Shown here piece by piece: positions 33,852 through 43,155 of a DNA stretch of 64,000 nt. Below the pieces are notes generated by a model. It saw only the letters and a program-made list of their open reading frames with translations. It was not told the DNA's origin and searched no databases. This stretch comes from Histoplasma ohiense (lineage: Eukaryota; Ascomycota; Eurotiomycetes; Onygenales; Ajellomycetaceae). Location: NCBI GenBank assembly GCA_017607445.1, contig JAEVHH010000002.1, positions 1,178,001 through 1,242,000 of the forward strand, read 5' to 3'. The position numbers were made by a program, and so were the translations under genes. The first letter of the stretch is position 1. Each line of letters opens with the position of its first letter.

Positions 33852-35543
33852 ATGGGCTGTTCTAATTCCACCCAGATGGGTGAGGAGCCCGATGCCGACC
33901 GAATCGTGGCCAAACCACTAGACCGCTATCAGAACAGCAAGCGCGTTACAATCACCATCCTTCCACCAGATTTCGATCTAGAAACACTCGAAACTACTCC
34001 ACAAACGAGAGCTCCTCTGGCGAATAAGCTGGCTTCAACAGCGGATACGGGCGTTTCCCCAAACGTATTTGCTGAGGATGAACTGGAGTTCGATGTTGCA
34101 ATGATGGAAATATCAAGCGATATATTCACGGCGCATTTTGGAAATCCGGATTTTGCCGCGATATACGATGCTCCCGGCATGTTTGAGGAGGAAAAGGAGT
34201 TCGATCTTGCAATGATGGAACTGAGTAACGAAATATTTATGGGACAATATGGGAACCAAGATTTTGTTGCGGTAGTCTATGAGCCAGAAACTGTCCGTGA
34301 GGTCAAGGTTGTTGTCGAGGAGTGCTCCATTTGTTGCCAATCTGTTTCCGAGAACCTTATCTTGTCTTCCCCGTGCACGTCATGTACCTCTCGTACCTGC
34401 AACCATTGCATTCGGAAAATGTTCATCTCTGCCTGCGGTGATGAGTCACGGATGCCACCACGTTGTTGCGGCCCTCTAAATATTGGCGCGGCTGTTCCAG
34501 TTCTTACCGCAGAAGAATTAGAGCTGTTCAAAAACAAACATGAGGAATGGTCGACTGCCAACCGCGTCTACTGCCCTGTTCTCACATGCTCTGCCTTCAT
34601 TCCTTATAGACTTTTCCCCCTTGAGTACCGTCCTAATTCTACAAAGCTGGCGGAGCTTAAATTAGAGACCCCCTCAATGTCCCTCGGCCCAACACAACTA
34701 CAAACTCCACCACCAACACCTCCAACTTCGACTTCACTGCCACCTCCAGAGCTTGCATCAATCCCGTGCCCAGGCTGTTCTATTGAAATCTGTTGCAAGT
34801 GCAAACAACTCGCGCATAAAGGCGCGCAGTGCTGTGAAGGTGCAGACGAGCTCGATCCCGAACTAGCCGCGCTTCTGAAACAATGGAAAATCAAACGATG
34901 CCCTAAATGCCGTGGCGCAGTGCGATTAATGTTCGGCTGCAACCATGTAGCCTGCAGGTGTGGTGATCAATGGTGCTGGAGTTGTACATTGCCTATCGAA
35001 GTGTGCCAGCGAAATGGCTGCTTTTTCGATGGGACTGATTACGGGGAAGAAGAAGAAGAAGATGATGATGATGACAATGATTCCGACGGGGACGAAGAAG
35101 ACAACGGCAACGAGAATGATATTGGAAGTGACGAAAGGCCCAATCAAACAACTCCAAGGGTCCGAGACCTAGATCGCGGCGGAAGAAGTCGTTGGGATGA
35201 CGGAGCTTATGAGTTTGGCGAGGAGCCCGTTATACATCACTATGACCCTATTGATTGCTACCACATCTGGATCAAAGCTACCACCGATGATGTGAACCAG
35301 AGCCTAAACTATGCTTGTGAAAGATGCTGGCGTGATATCTCACCCTGGTCCTTTTTATATCCCGAAGCGGCAGAATTGGTGGAGTACGGGTTCATTTCCG
35401 AAAAGTCTACTAGGGGTGAGGAAAGTCAGGAAACAAAACTGAAGCTTTTCAAGTGCAACCGATGTTCCATCATGCTCTGCAATGATTGCCAGGCCGAGGA
35501 CACATTGGACAAGATTGCCACGAGGCGATGGGAATCGACCTGA
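33852..35543 (+). CDS. RBR-type E3 ubiquitin ligase with N-terminal acylation motif
   Basis: Single exon, 563 aa. The RBR core is seen as RING1 (CSICCQSV ... CTSRTCNHC, from about 158), an IBR segment (CPVLTCSAF ... CPGCSIEICCKC, about 241-317) and RING2/Rcat (CPKCRGAVRLMFGCNHVACRC, 350-370) with the expected catalytic Cys363 in GCNHV. RBR ligases take ubiquitin from E2 onto this Cys and then onto substrate. The protein starts MGCSNS, a classic N-myristoylation signal with Cys3 suited to palmitoylation, so it is probably membrane-tethered. Residues about 77-145 hold two copies of a unit of about 36 aa (EFDVAMMEISSDIF / EFDLAMMELSNEIF). A long acidic run follows RING2, and the C-terminus adds another Cys-rich pair set (CNRCSIMLCNDC). 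Confidence 0.85.
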   Translation: MGCSNSTQMGEEPDADRIVAKPLDRYQNSKRVTITILPPDFDLETLETTPQTRAPLANKLASTADTGVSPNVFAEDELEFDVAMMEISSDIFTAHFGNPDFAAIYDAPGMFEEEKEFDLAMMELSNEIFMGQYGNQDFVAVVYEPETVREVKVVVEECSICCQSVSENLILSSPCTSCTSRTCNHCIRKMFISACGDESRMPPRCCGPLNIGAAVPVLTAEELELFKNKHEEWSTANRVYCPVLTCSAFIPYRLFPLEYRPNSTKLAELKLETPSMSLGPTQLQTPPPTPPTSTSLPPPELASIPCPGCSIEICCKCKQLAHKGAQCCEGADELDPELAALLKQWKIKRCPKCRGAVRLMFGCNHVACRCGDQWCWSCTLPIEVCQRNGCFFDGTDYGEEEEEDDDDDNDSDGDEEDNGNENDIGSDERPNQTTPRVRDLDRGGRSRWDDGAYEFGEEPVIHHYDPIDCYHIWIKATTDDVNQSLNYACERCWRDISPWSFLYPEAAELVEYGFISEKSTRGEESQETKLKLFKCNRCSIMLCNDCQAEDTLDKIATRRWEST

Positions 35544-36316
35544 AAATGATGCATGAATTACTTGACTGCTAATAGGTATTGATGTTATTTACGACAATTT
35601 TTTGGCGTTTTGAGGGGGCGACGGCCTTGTGAAATATTTCTGTTCTCATTTTTTCAAGTCGTCAATGCATTTTTCTAGCATTTTGCGAGCGAATGTTCTC
35701 TTATCTTCTCCTTGTTTTCACACATGGTTTTTTCCGCCTTTTTTTTTTTTTTTTTTCTCTTATGCTAACTTGTTCCTTTCCTTTCTTTATCCCTTGCATA
35801 TTTGACTTCATTATCATGAGTATTTTTGTTCATTTACATCCTCTATCTTCGCTTAAGCACACCCTCTTATACGTTCACTTTTTCAGCCTCTTTATTCTGC
35901 CCCTTGAATTCGACATGGATGACGACTGTATATCCGGGCATTTTGCATGCAACAGTGCATATTCGTACATAGAGAGAGCATAGTACATATCAATGATACA
36001 AACGCCAATTGCGGGTCAAATGCTTTATCGGTCAAATATGTGGGACGTCTAAGTGGTTGTATTAGCATGTAGACAGCTGAGGCACATATGTGCGAGAATT
36101 GCTGGCGAGCCTTGATATACATCACGTGAGTGATTAGCAACATCTTTGGGGGGATTTTATTGGTGGTAACTAAGCACTTTTGCCCCAGAACATCATTTCC
36201 GGATCCAAAGCTCTACTCCACCATTGGCGGGGAGTAACGACGGAAGCCTGCAATCCTCAATTGAGCTTCCAATATAAAAATCATCAATTGGTAGCTGGCG
36301 CAGCAAAATCACCAAG
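35544..36316. other. Intergenic region RBR-AIM18
   Basis: 773 bp between tandem plus-strand genes. It contains a T run of about 18 at 35740 and the AIM18 promoter near 36150-36316. The T-rich open frame 35693-35983 has no family features. Confidence 0.5.
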
Positions 36317-37681
36317 ATGAATATATCGTCCTCTCCCCTCCATATCCCTTTCCGCCATCCCTCCTACCAATGTATCCGCCGTCGGGCAAAACGCTTAACC
36401 CGCATTCCACCTGGAAATGGCCAGCAAAGCCAGTTACATCAACACCAGCGCCGCCATTTATCCGCAAGGGCTCCGGCTCCCTTGCCGCGGTTTACCGTGA
36501 ATCCCCAACGAAGAGCCGGTGCTCAGGATCCCACCAACCCTGTGCAACGATATAAGCGGAGCATCGCCCTCTGCGCTGTTGGAATTGTCGCCTCTGCCCT
36601 TGGCATGTATGCTATCATTAGTACGTCAGGGTTAGACAAGAACGTCCCGAACAGCAAGACGGGCACGCAATCGTCATCGACATCAGATAGAGGCTATGAC
36701 AGAGGCAAAATTATCAAACTCGAGGGTCCAACCGGCCTCACAGAGAACCCAACAACCACAATCATCGACGGCATAGAGCAAGTTCCCACGGGGAACTCCA
36801 CAATTCCCACCTTTCCCAAAACCATCAGACTCCCCCGCGATGGAGCTCAAGCACTGTCCGCAGGTGGACGAGCAGGCGACGAGTTCCCCCCTGACTCTCA
36901 GACGGAAGAATACACCCTACTTGGCCTAGGCATCCGCGCCGTTTCTTTCCTCAGCGTCCAGGTCTACGTTGTGGGCCTTTATATCGCCAATTCAGACATC
37001 GCAGCTCTACAGCAGCATCTCGTCAGGCAAGCTGCGACACCCGTCAGCGCCTCTGCGGCCAATGAAAGTGCTGTGACAGCCACCTCACTCGTCCCTGGCG
37101 AGCGGGACGCGCTGAAGCAGATACTGCTGGACCCGGAGCAGGGACAGGAGGCCTGGAACGAGATCCTCAGGGATACCCACCTGCGCACTGCGTTGCGAAT
37201 CGTGCCCACGAGGAACACGGATTTCCTTCATCTCAGGGATGGATGGGTGCGTGCCATCACAGCGCAGGCGCAGAGTGCAAATGCGCGGGCGAAGGAGGTT
37301 GAGGTTGCAGCGAAGCGGGGTTCATCGATACCAGCCGGTGCTCTGGTGGCTTCTGAGTTTGAGGATGACAGCTTTGGCATTGCGCTTAATGACTTCAAGT
37401 CGCTGTTCGGGGGCGGGGTGAGGAAGAATGTGCCCAAGGGCCAGATTTTGTATTTGCTCCGGAATAGAGTGGGGGGGTTGGAGACGATGTTCCATGCCGG
37501 GCATGGGAAGCCGGTGGTTTGGCTGGGTGCGATGCAAGATGAGCGTGTAAGTCGACTGCTGTGGATGGCGTATCTGGCAGGGAAGAAAGTGGCTAGTGAG
37601 GGGATGAGGAGTAGCGTGGTTGATGGGGCTATCGGGATTGTAGAGAGGCCGGTTGGGACTGTCGAGCAGAGAGTTGCATGA
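36317..37681 (+). CDS. AIM18: Aim18-like mitochondrial chalcone-isomerase-fold protein
   Basis: Single exon, 454 aa. The first 50 residues are rich in Arg, His and Ser with no acidic residue, typical of a mitochondrial presequence, and a membrane segment (SIALCAVGIVASALGMYAI) lies at 82-100. The rest fits the chalcone isomerase-like domain of Aim18/Aim46: LLGLGIRAVSFLSVQVYVVG, HLRDGWVRAI and the closing GKKVASEGMRSSVVDG. Yeast Aim18 is a haem-associated inner-membrane protein without known isomerase activity. The gene is strongly GC-biased at third codon positions compared with neighbours. It converges on the glutaredoxin gene. Confidence 0.85.
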   Translation: MNISSSPLHIPFRHPSYQCIRRRAKRLTRIPPGNGQQSQLHQHQRRHLSARAPAPLPRFTVNPQRRAGAQDPTNPVQRYKRSIALCAVGIVASALGMYAIISTSGLDKNVPNSKTGTQSSSTSDRGYDRGKIIKLEGPTGLTENPTTTIIDGIEQVPTGNSTIPTFPKTIRLPRDGAQALSAGGRAGDEFPPDSQTEEYTLLGLGIRAVSFLSVQVYVVGLYIANSDIAALQQHLVRQAATPVSASAANESAVTATSLVPGERDALKQILLDPEQGQEAWNEILRDTHLRTALRIVPTRNTDFLHLRDGWVRAITAQAQSANARAKEVEVAAKRGSSIPAGALVASEFEDDSFGIALNDFKSLFGGGVRKNVPKGQILYLLRNRVGGLETMFHAGHGKPVVWLGAMQDERVSRLLWMAYLAGKKVASEGMRSSVVDGAIGIVERPVGTVEQRVA

Positions 37682-38326
37682 TGCTACGATTTAGGTGTGG
37701 GCCGCAGCAATGATGCATTTGGTTTGTTTTTCCTGGGTATATATCATTGGACTAAAAATTCAGCATTCCGACTTGCAAAAATTCCCCCTTTTTTTGGTTG
37801 AGGACATGTATAATATGTGCTTCGAGTTGATGTTTTTTTTTCTACCTGTATGACACTCACAATTAGACGTCCCTAGCAAATTTGAGAGCTTCACATTTTG
37901 TAATTCCTATCCTTTTCATCTGCAGAACAGACATTGGGCTATGTATTTTTTTTTTTTTTTTTTTTTTTTTGGTTAATTACATCGATTGTATCTCTCTCAA
38001 GGTATTGTACATGTACATGTACAGTACAAAGAAACCAAAGCGAAAACAAAAAAAAAAAAAAAACCCTTGAATTAACCCTGTCCCACCAAAATGCAAAAGC
38101 AAGGACAGAAAAATAACACTCGTCTATCCCATCACCCTTTCCATCAATCTATCATCAATGGCACCTTTAGAAACTCCGCGTTTTCTACCCTACTAACCCC
38201 GACATCCACCCCCACCACAAAAATTCCCTACAGCACCTTCAACGAAAAAAAAAAAAAAAAAAAATTGCGCCCAGCATTGTAAAGCAGGAAGAGGAAGAAC
38301 CCCTCCCCTCATTCGCGCAGACAACA
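37682..38326. other. Convergent 3' region with homopolymer tracts
   Basis: 645 bp between the ends of AIM18 (+) and the glutaredoxin (-). It holds T25 at about 37946-37970, A16 at 38048-38063, A20 at about 38245-38264 and an 18-bp perfect palindrome TGTACATGTACATGTACA at 38006-38023. No gene was seen. Confidence 0.55.
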
Positions 38327-39114
38327 TCACGCCTTGGACGCTTTAGCAGCCATTGCAGCGCTCACCAGCGCAGACAACTCACCCTTGCGGGCCTGAAGGT
38401 CAGAGTTGCCGCCGATATGCTTTTGGCCAATGAAGATGTTGGGCACGGTGCTTTGGTTGGTGAGTTCCGCAAGTGCACTTTGGATAGCAGCGCCGTCATC
38501 TGGTTGATATTTGTTAGGTGTTAATAGGGTGGTGGTCTCTTTCTTGCCGATTTTTTCCTCTTCTTTCTTCTCTTGTTATTCGAGCCGAGCGAGAGGAGGA
38601 GGGGGAGGGGGGGGGAATGGGAAGTAAGGGGTTATTTTTTAAATCGTAGGAGGCTAGGGTGGTCATTGGGGGAGGTATTGTTGTGTTATTGATTTATTGA
38701 AAAGTACGAACCGAGTTGATCCAACTCTAGAGCGTAAAAGGGGATGCCCTGCTCATTTAGAAGGGATTTAGCGGCTCTGCTGTAGGAGCAGTAGGTTTTC
38801 GAGAAGATGACTGTTTATTTTAAATATAGGTTAGCAATTTGGCTCTAACAAAAATAAACGGGGTTTTTTTTTTTTTTTTTCCCTGTTCTTTTCTTTTTTG
38901 CAAAGATTTCGGTGTTCATTTTGATATTCATATTTTCAAGAAATCCCACAAAACTAAAACAGGAGCTTGGAAAGTGGACATATATGAAGGAATTGCTTGT
39001 TCTTATGCCAATCCTTGTAAGACCTATAAAGACACAAGAAGGAGTGAGTGGCCTAGACATACCAACATGGTGACCAGCAATAATATCCTCAACCTTGGAT
39101 TTTGCACCAGTCAT
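38327..39114 (-). CDS. Glutaredoxin with CSYS (monothiol-type) active site
   Basis: Predicted 107 aa from exons 39114-39063, 38810-38712 and 38499-38327. The start MTGAKSKVEDIIAGHH is usual for fungal cytosolic glutaredoxins. The active site reads VIFSKTYCSYSRAAK, so the second Cys of the classic CPYC is Ser. The glutathione-binding parts STVPNIFIGQKHIGGNSD are intact, and the length matches the class I family. Glutaredoxins reduce mixed disulfides with glutathione; monothiol CSYS forms often bind an Fe-S cluster, as yeast Grx6 does. The frame is open upstream of the ATG back to an in-frame TGA and encodes a basic leader starting at a TTG (39180). Introns are 252 and 212 nt; the second has a weak GTTCGT donor. 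Confidence 0.87.
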
Positions 39115-41382
39115 CGTAGCGGAGTTTGAGCCAGCAAGAGACCCGAGAAAACGGCGGAATATGGACGCGATGTTGGGCAATTGGGGGAAGGCTCAGGAGC
39201 CTTCGTTTCTGGGGATGAAAAGGAAGCAGATAGAGGCTTGCTTGCCCTTCTTTATATGAGAAGAGGATCTGAAGTTCGCTGGGAGGAGCTGTGATGGCGA
39301 TGTGCTGGGTGGTGATTGTTGAAGTTATTGGTGCAAGGGTAGGTAGGTAGGGGTGGCTGGGCAGATTTCTGCTATTTATGCCACAACTTGGAACAAGATC
39401 ACTGGAACAGCGACAACAAGCTGGTTTCTTGCAGTGTTGACTCTGCTGTTACTGACGATCAAAATTGGCCACCTCAATATTTTGATTAGGAGTTATGGGA
39501 GGCAAAAATGGACAATGTCCAATTGCAGGAAGGAGTAGGTAGGAATGACCGCATCGGCGCGTGAAATGGCGCCAATGCTGGGCGTGCATGGCTAAGAGCA
39601 TCATTCGGAATTCATCCGCACTTGCTCTGTTTTTGGTTTCCCATATTTTTGTTTGCATCAAACAACATTCAGATGCACAATATGGCTCAGTTCTGCGGGC
39701 AAAACCTACATATCCTCAGTATAAAAATCCCCCAAACATCCTCCAGTTCCCGTGCCTTCGTTCTTGCGATACCCTTTCCCTAAGTTGTTTTCTCTTGCTC
39801 AATACATTTCTTCTGCTTTGCACTGCTACACCCTAAGGCCCCAACCAACTCGCCATACATACGAGGTCTTCTGGGTTGAACGGAGAACATAAACCAATTT
39901 CTATTTTTACTCTGCTCTTAAAACAAATATATTGTAACCCGGGGCCCCCTAAGAAGGAAGGGAAAGAAGCTGGATATCACAATGATAGATAAACTTACGT
40001 AGGTAATTGACGTGAAGGAACCTGGAAAGGATGGCTGTTCAAGAAAATGCCCAAAGCATGAACAAAAGCCTAGCACACACAAGAGAAGGATGAGTACTAG
40101 TATGAGTTTCATTAATTATGAGATCAGACCATTTTGTTTTTATATTTTGATAAGTATTTAAATATGTATAGATTCCTATATGCCCTCTTCTTCCGCTAAA
40201 ATATTTTGAAGTCTCTTGAGGTACAAGGGGAAATGGACGGGAGCAAGGACAAATAATGGGTATATGAATGGGTGATCATAGGCCCGGAAGGCTTTATGTA
40301 CCAGAGCGGGATAGGATAGAGAGAAATTAACCATCCCTCAAAGATTTTTGTGTAAGACATGGCGGTGGTTGGTCTGTGGCTGTTGAAAGGGATTTGGTGG
40401 TTAAAGCAGCCAGAGAAAGTAGATAGATCGAAGGTAATATCAAATAATCGAAGGGCAAAAAGGATATAAAGAGAAAAGTTGAATGGCAAAGACAGCGACA
40501 AAAGAGTTTGCAATACAGAGAGTACACGAAACCAAAGACGGGAATGAAAGGAAAAGAAGTTGGTGATGTATTTTTGTCTAGGGAAGAGGAGGAGGACGCG
40601 AGGCGGGAAAATAGAGGAAAAGGAAAAAGGAAAAAAGGAGCAACAGGCAGGGAAACAAGAGAGAAACCACTTCAAAGAAGGGAATATAGTTTAATAATAG
40701 AAAGAGATATCGTAAAATTCGTGAGAATAAGCTGCAAGAAAAGTGGTAAACAAGGTAGCTAGACAACGGACGAAGATGTGGGTATGTATGGAATGAGTTT
40801 AATTGCTTGCTCAAGTAGATGGATGAAAAATGAAAGGGAAAAAGAAGGAAACCCAAGCGGAGAAAGGCTAGAAGTGGAAAAAGGGGGGCAAGCCCACCGC
40901 AAGGGCAGCGGCAAGGAAACAGAACAAAATAGGGGATCAAATAGAGAAGAAAAAAAACGCCGATGGGCTACAGACGAGATGGGCTTCAAATTATAGAAAG
41001 GAAAGAGAATAAGAGGAAGAACAAGGATGAAGAGAAATATGACACTTCAGCTTCTGGCTACCCTGTATATGAATGTACAGTCGAAATAAATAACACAATT
41101 GAAGAAGATAGAGGATAAGCAGATAGGATGGCGAAGGTAAATGAAGAGGTGCGACGGCGGAAGAGTTGACACGGAATAAGAAATATAATTAGCAGGTGGA
41201 AAAATTGTTTCCGAGAACTGTTGCGCAAGCTTTAGGGAGGAATTTGAAGGGATGTCTGTATTCCCTTTTTCCTTTTCCTTCTCCCATATTCGTTTAGTTG
41301 CAGCTCAACTAGGAGGGCATATCATCTGAGCATTTCGTGTGAGGTGGAAAGCGCCACTGTTGTTATTGTTAAAGAGATACAT
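39115..41382. other. Intergenic region, glutaredoxin promoter side
   Basis: 2.3 kb. The right end (about 41000-41382) should be the 3' UTR of the CaaX protein gene and the left end the glutaredoxin promoter. Between 40150 and 41000 the plus strand is strongly purine-rich (A/G), which opens long Phe/Leu/Ser-rich frames on the minus strand; these are composition effects. Confidence 0.5.
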
Positions 41383-43155
41383 TTACATGACAACGCAACA
41401 ACCGCAGCCTTTCTCCTTCACTGGCGGATCATCCGCAGGTGGAGGTTGTGGTTTCGGTTGCGAGATCTGTGAGGGCTTTGGAGATAGGGAGGATTGCACC
41501 GTTGGTGTAGTTTTGTAACCACCATGGTCCGTCCCGCCTGTACTTGGGCGATTGTTGTTGTCCGGGGATTTCGCCGTCGGTGTTGGTGGCCAGAGGGAGG
41601 AAGCGGTATTGTTTTCTTGTGCTTTTTCGACATCCAGATTGGGAAGAGTGGGTTTGCTAACTTCATTAATAGCCAAGGGTGCGAATTCTCGGTCATATGT
41701 AGATGGAACTTTGCCCTCTCGTTGCCACTGCTCCTGTTGGAGTCTTTTCGCATGGGTGGGGAGAATCTGTTGGTCTTGTGGTAGGCGTGGATCGGGTTTA
41801 TACATGGTCGCCAACCATGGCGGATCTCCCTCTGGACGGTTAACTGAGGTCCGGGGGCGATCATCCCCAGATCTAGTAGACGGACGCGGATTTGAGGAGC
41901 TGATGGAGCTGTTATTGTTGCTGCTGCCGGCCGTCGCTTTGGGTTTTGATGTTGATGGCTTGCGATTATTCGGTGGATTGGATGATTTACGGGCGGTGCT
42001 TGAGTGTCTAGCAGTTGCCTTCGGTTTCGTAGGAGAGGCTTGCTGTTGATAAGTGATACTGCCACTAGTGGGTCGGCTCGTAGGAGGAGTCGAGTCCGAT
42101 GAGGTCAGTGGTTGCGCCTGAGGTCTTGGTTGCCGCTCCGTTTGTTGCAGCGATTGCGGCTGGATTTCTGGTTCAGGAGCGTCACCAGCTGCGGTTGATA
42201 GAGGATCGCTGAACTTGCGAGTTTTAGCATATGAAATGCTGTCATCATCTCCGCTCCCAAGGGTGTTGTTGCGTGTGCGATTTAGGGGGAATTCGCGTTC
42301 TAGGTGTTCTAGGGGGATAGGATGGGGACTGGTCGCAAAAACGGGTATTTTCGAAGAACTTTTCCTGAGTCCAAAAGCTTGGCGATATACTTGAGAAGCG
42401 TTTCTTCCTTCCTCGTACGGATCTGCAGCGATTTCCTCGGGTAAGCGAGGGTCTTCGAAAACGACCGGTCCACTGTCATCTGGTTCTTGTTCCTCATACT
42501 CAACAGGCACTGGAGATGTGATCCGCTGTCGTTTTTCTTCACGTGTTCCAGGCCATTGTTCGCCAATCTCCACCGTGCCGTTTGTGACATTGTTATGGGA
42601 ATCGTGGCTCCTGCCTCGTCTGCTGCTTGACTTGCTTCCAGCACGAACCTGTCGCTGGTGGAGCTGAATGCCAAATTGTTGCAATTCCTCACTTTCAATT
42701 TTAGCCAATTTGTCCCGATGAATCCAATTAGCACTGTCTAATTCTTCGTTACTGAAGCCAACATTGTCAGTCTTCTTTTCCTCGGATTCCATCACGCTCA
42801 CGGCGCTCCTGTTGGCTGATTCTCGACCATACAAATCCAAAAGACTATCTACTTCACTGCCCGTCCTGCTGAGAGTTGGTTCCCGCTTGCCCAACGCATC
42901 TACTCGGTTGGGTAGGAGATATCCTGTGTCGCCCTGCCTCGAGCCAGACCGCGAGGAGTTCCCAGATCGTGAGGCTCCGTTGACTAGAGCAGGTTGGTTA
43001 TGACGCGGACTTGACTTTGAATATGTGGCGGTCGAATCGTTCGAGCTTCGTGGCTTAGAGAATGAATGTGCATTTTGCGGCTGGGACTGTTGGGATATAA
43101 TTAGCGAAGGGGCTTTTTCCAGAAGAAGAAAACTTGACGTAATGGATGAAGACAT
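41383..43155 (-). CDS. CaaX polarity protein, Mod5/TeaR-like
   Basis: Single-exon model, 590 aa from ATG 43155. Most of the chain is disordered, rich in Ser, Pro, Asn and Arg. Conserved-looking islands are NWIHRDKLAKIESEELQQFG, FEDPRLPEEIAADPYEE and WLATMYKPDPRLPQDQQILP followed by QQEQWQREGK. The protein ends KGCGCCVVM: CVVM is a CaaX box for farnesylation, with neighbouring Cys residues suited to palmitoylation. This plan matches fission yeast Mod5 and Aspergillus TeaR, prenylated anchors that hold Tea1/TeaA at growing tips; the assignment is from memory of the family. A CTAATT...CAACAG string just after the start could be the end of an intron, so the true first exon may lie further upstream. 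Confidence 0.6.
   Translation of the reverse strand: MSSSITSSFLLLEKAPSLIISQQSQPQNAHSFSKPRSSNDSTATYSKSSPRHNQPALVNGASRSGNSSRSGSRQGDTGYLLPNRVDALGKREPTLSRTGSEVDSLLDLYGRESANRSAVSVMESEEKKTDNVGFSNEELDSANWIHRDKLAKIESEELQQFGIQLHQRQVRAGSKSSSRRGRSHDSHNNVTNGTVEIGEQWPGTREEKRQRITSPVPVEYEEQEPDDSGPVVFEDPRLPEEIAADPYEEGRNASQVYRQAFGLRKSSSKIPVFATSPHPIPLEHLEREFPLNRTRNNTLGSGDDDSISYAKTRKFSDPLSTAAGDAPEPEIQPQSLQQTERQPRPQAQPLTSSDSTPPTSRPTSGSITYQQQASPTKPKATARHSSTARKSSNPPNNRKPSTSKPKATAGSSNNNSSISSSNPRPSTRSGDDRPRTSVNRPEGDPPWLATMYKPDPRLPQDQQILPTHAKRLQQEQWQREGKVPSTYDREFAPLAINEVSKPTLPNLDVEKAQENNTASSLWPPTPTAKSPDNNNRPSTGGTDHGGYKTTPTVQSSLSPKPSQISQPKPQPPPADDPPVKEKGCGCCVVM

Noticed and set aside
40196..40996. Long Phe/Leu/Ser-rich frames on the minus strand
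   Set aside because: The plus strand is purine-rich here, which depletes stops on the minus strand; the translations are compositional.
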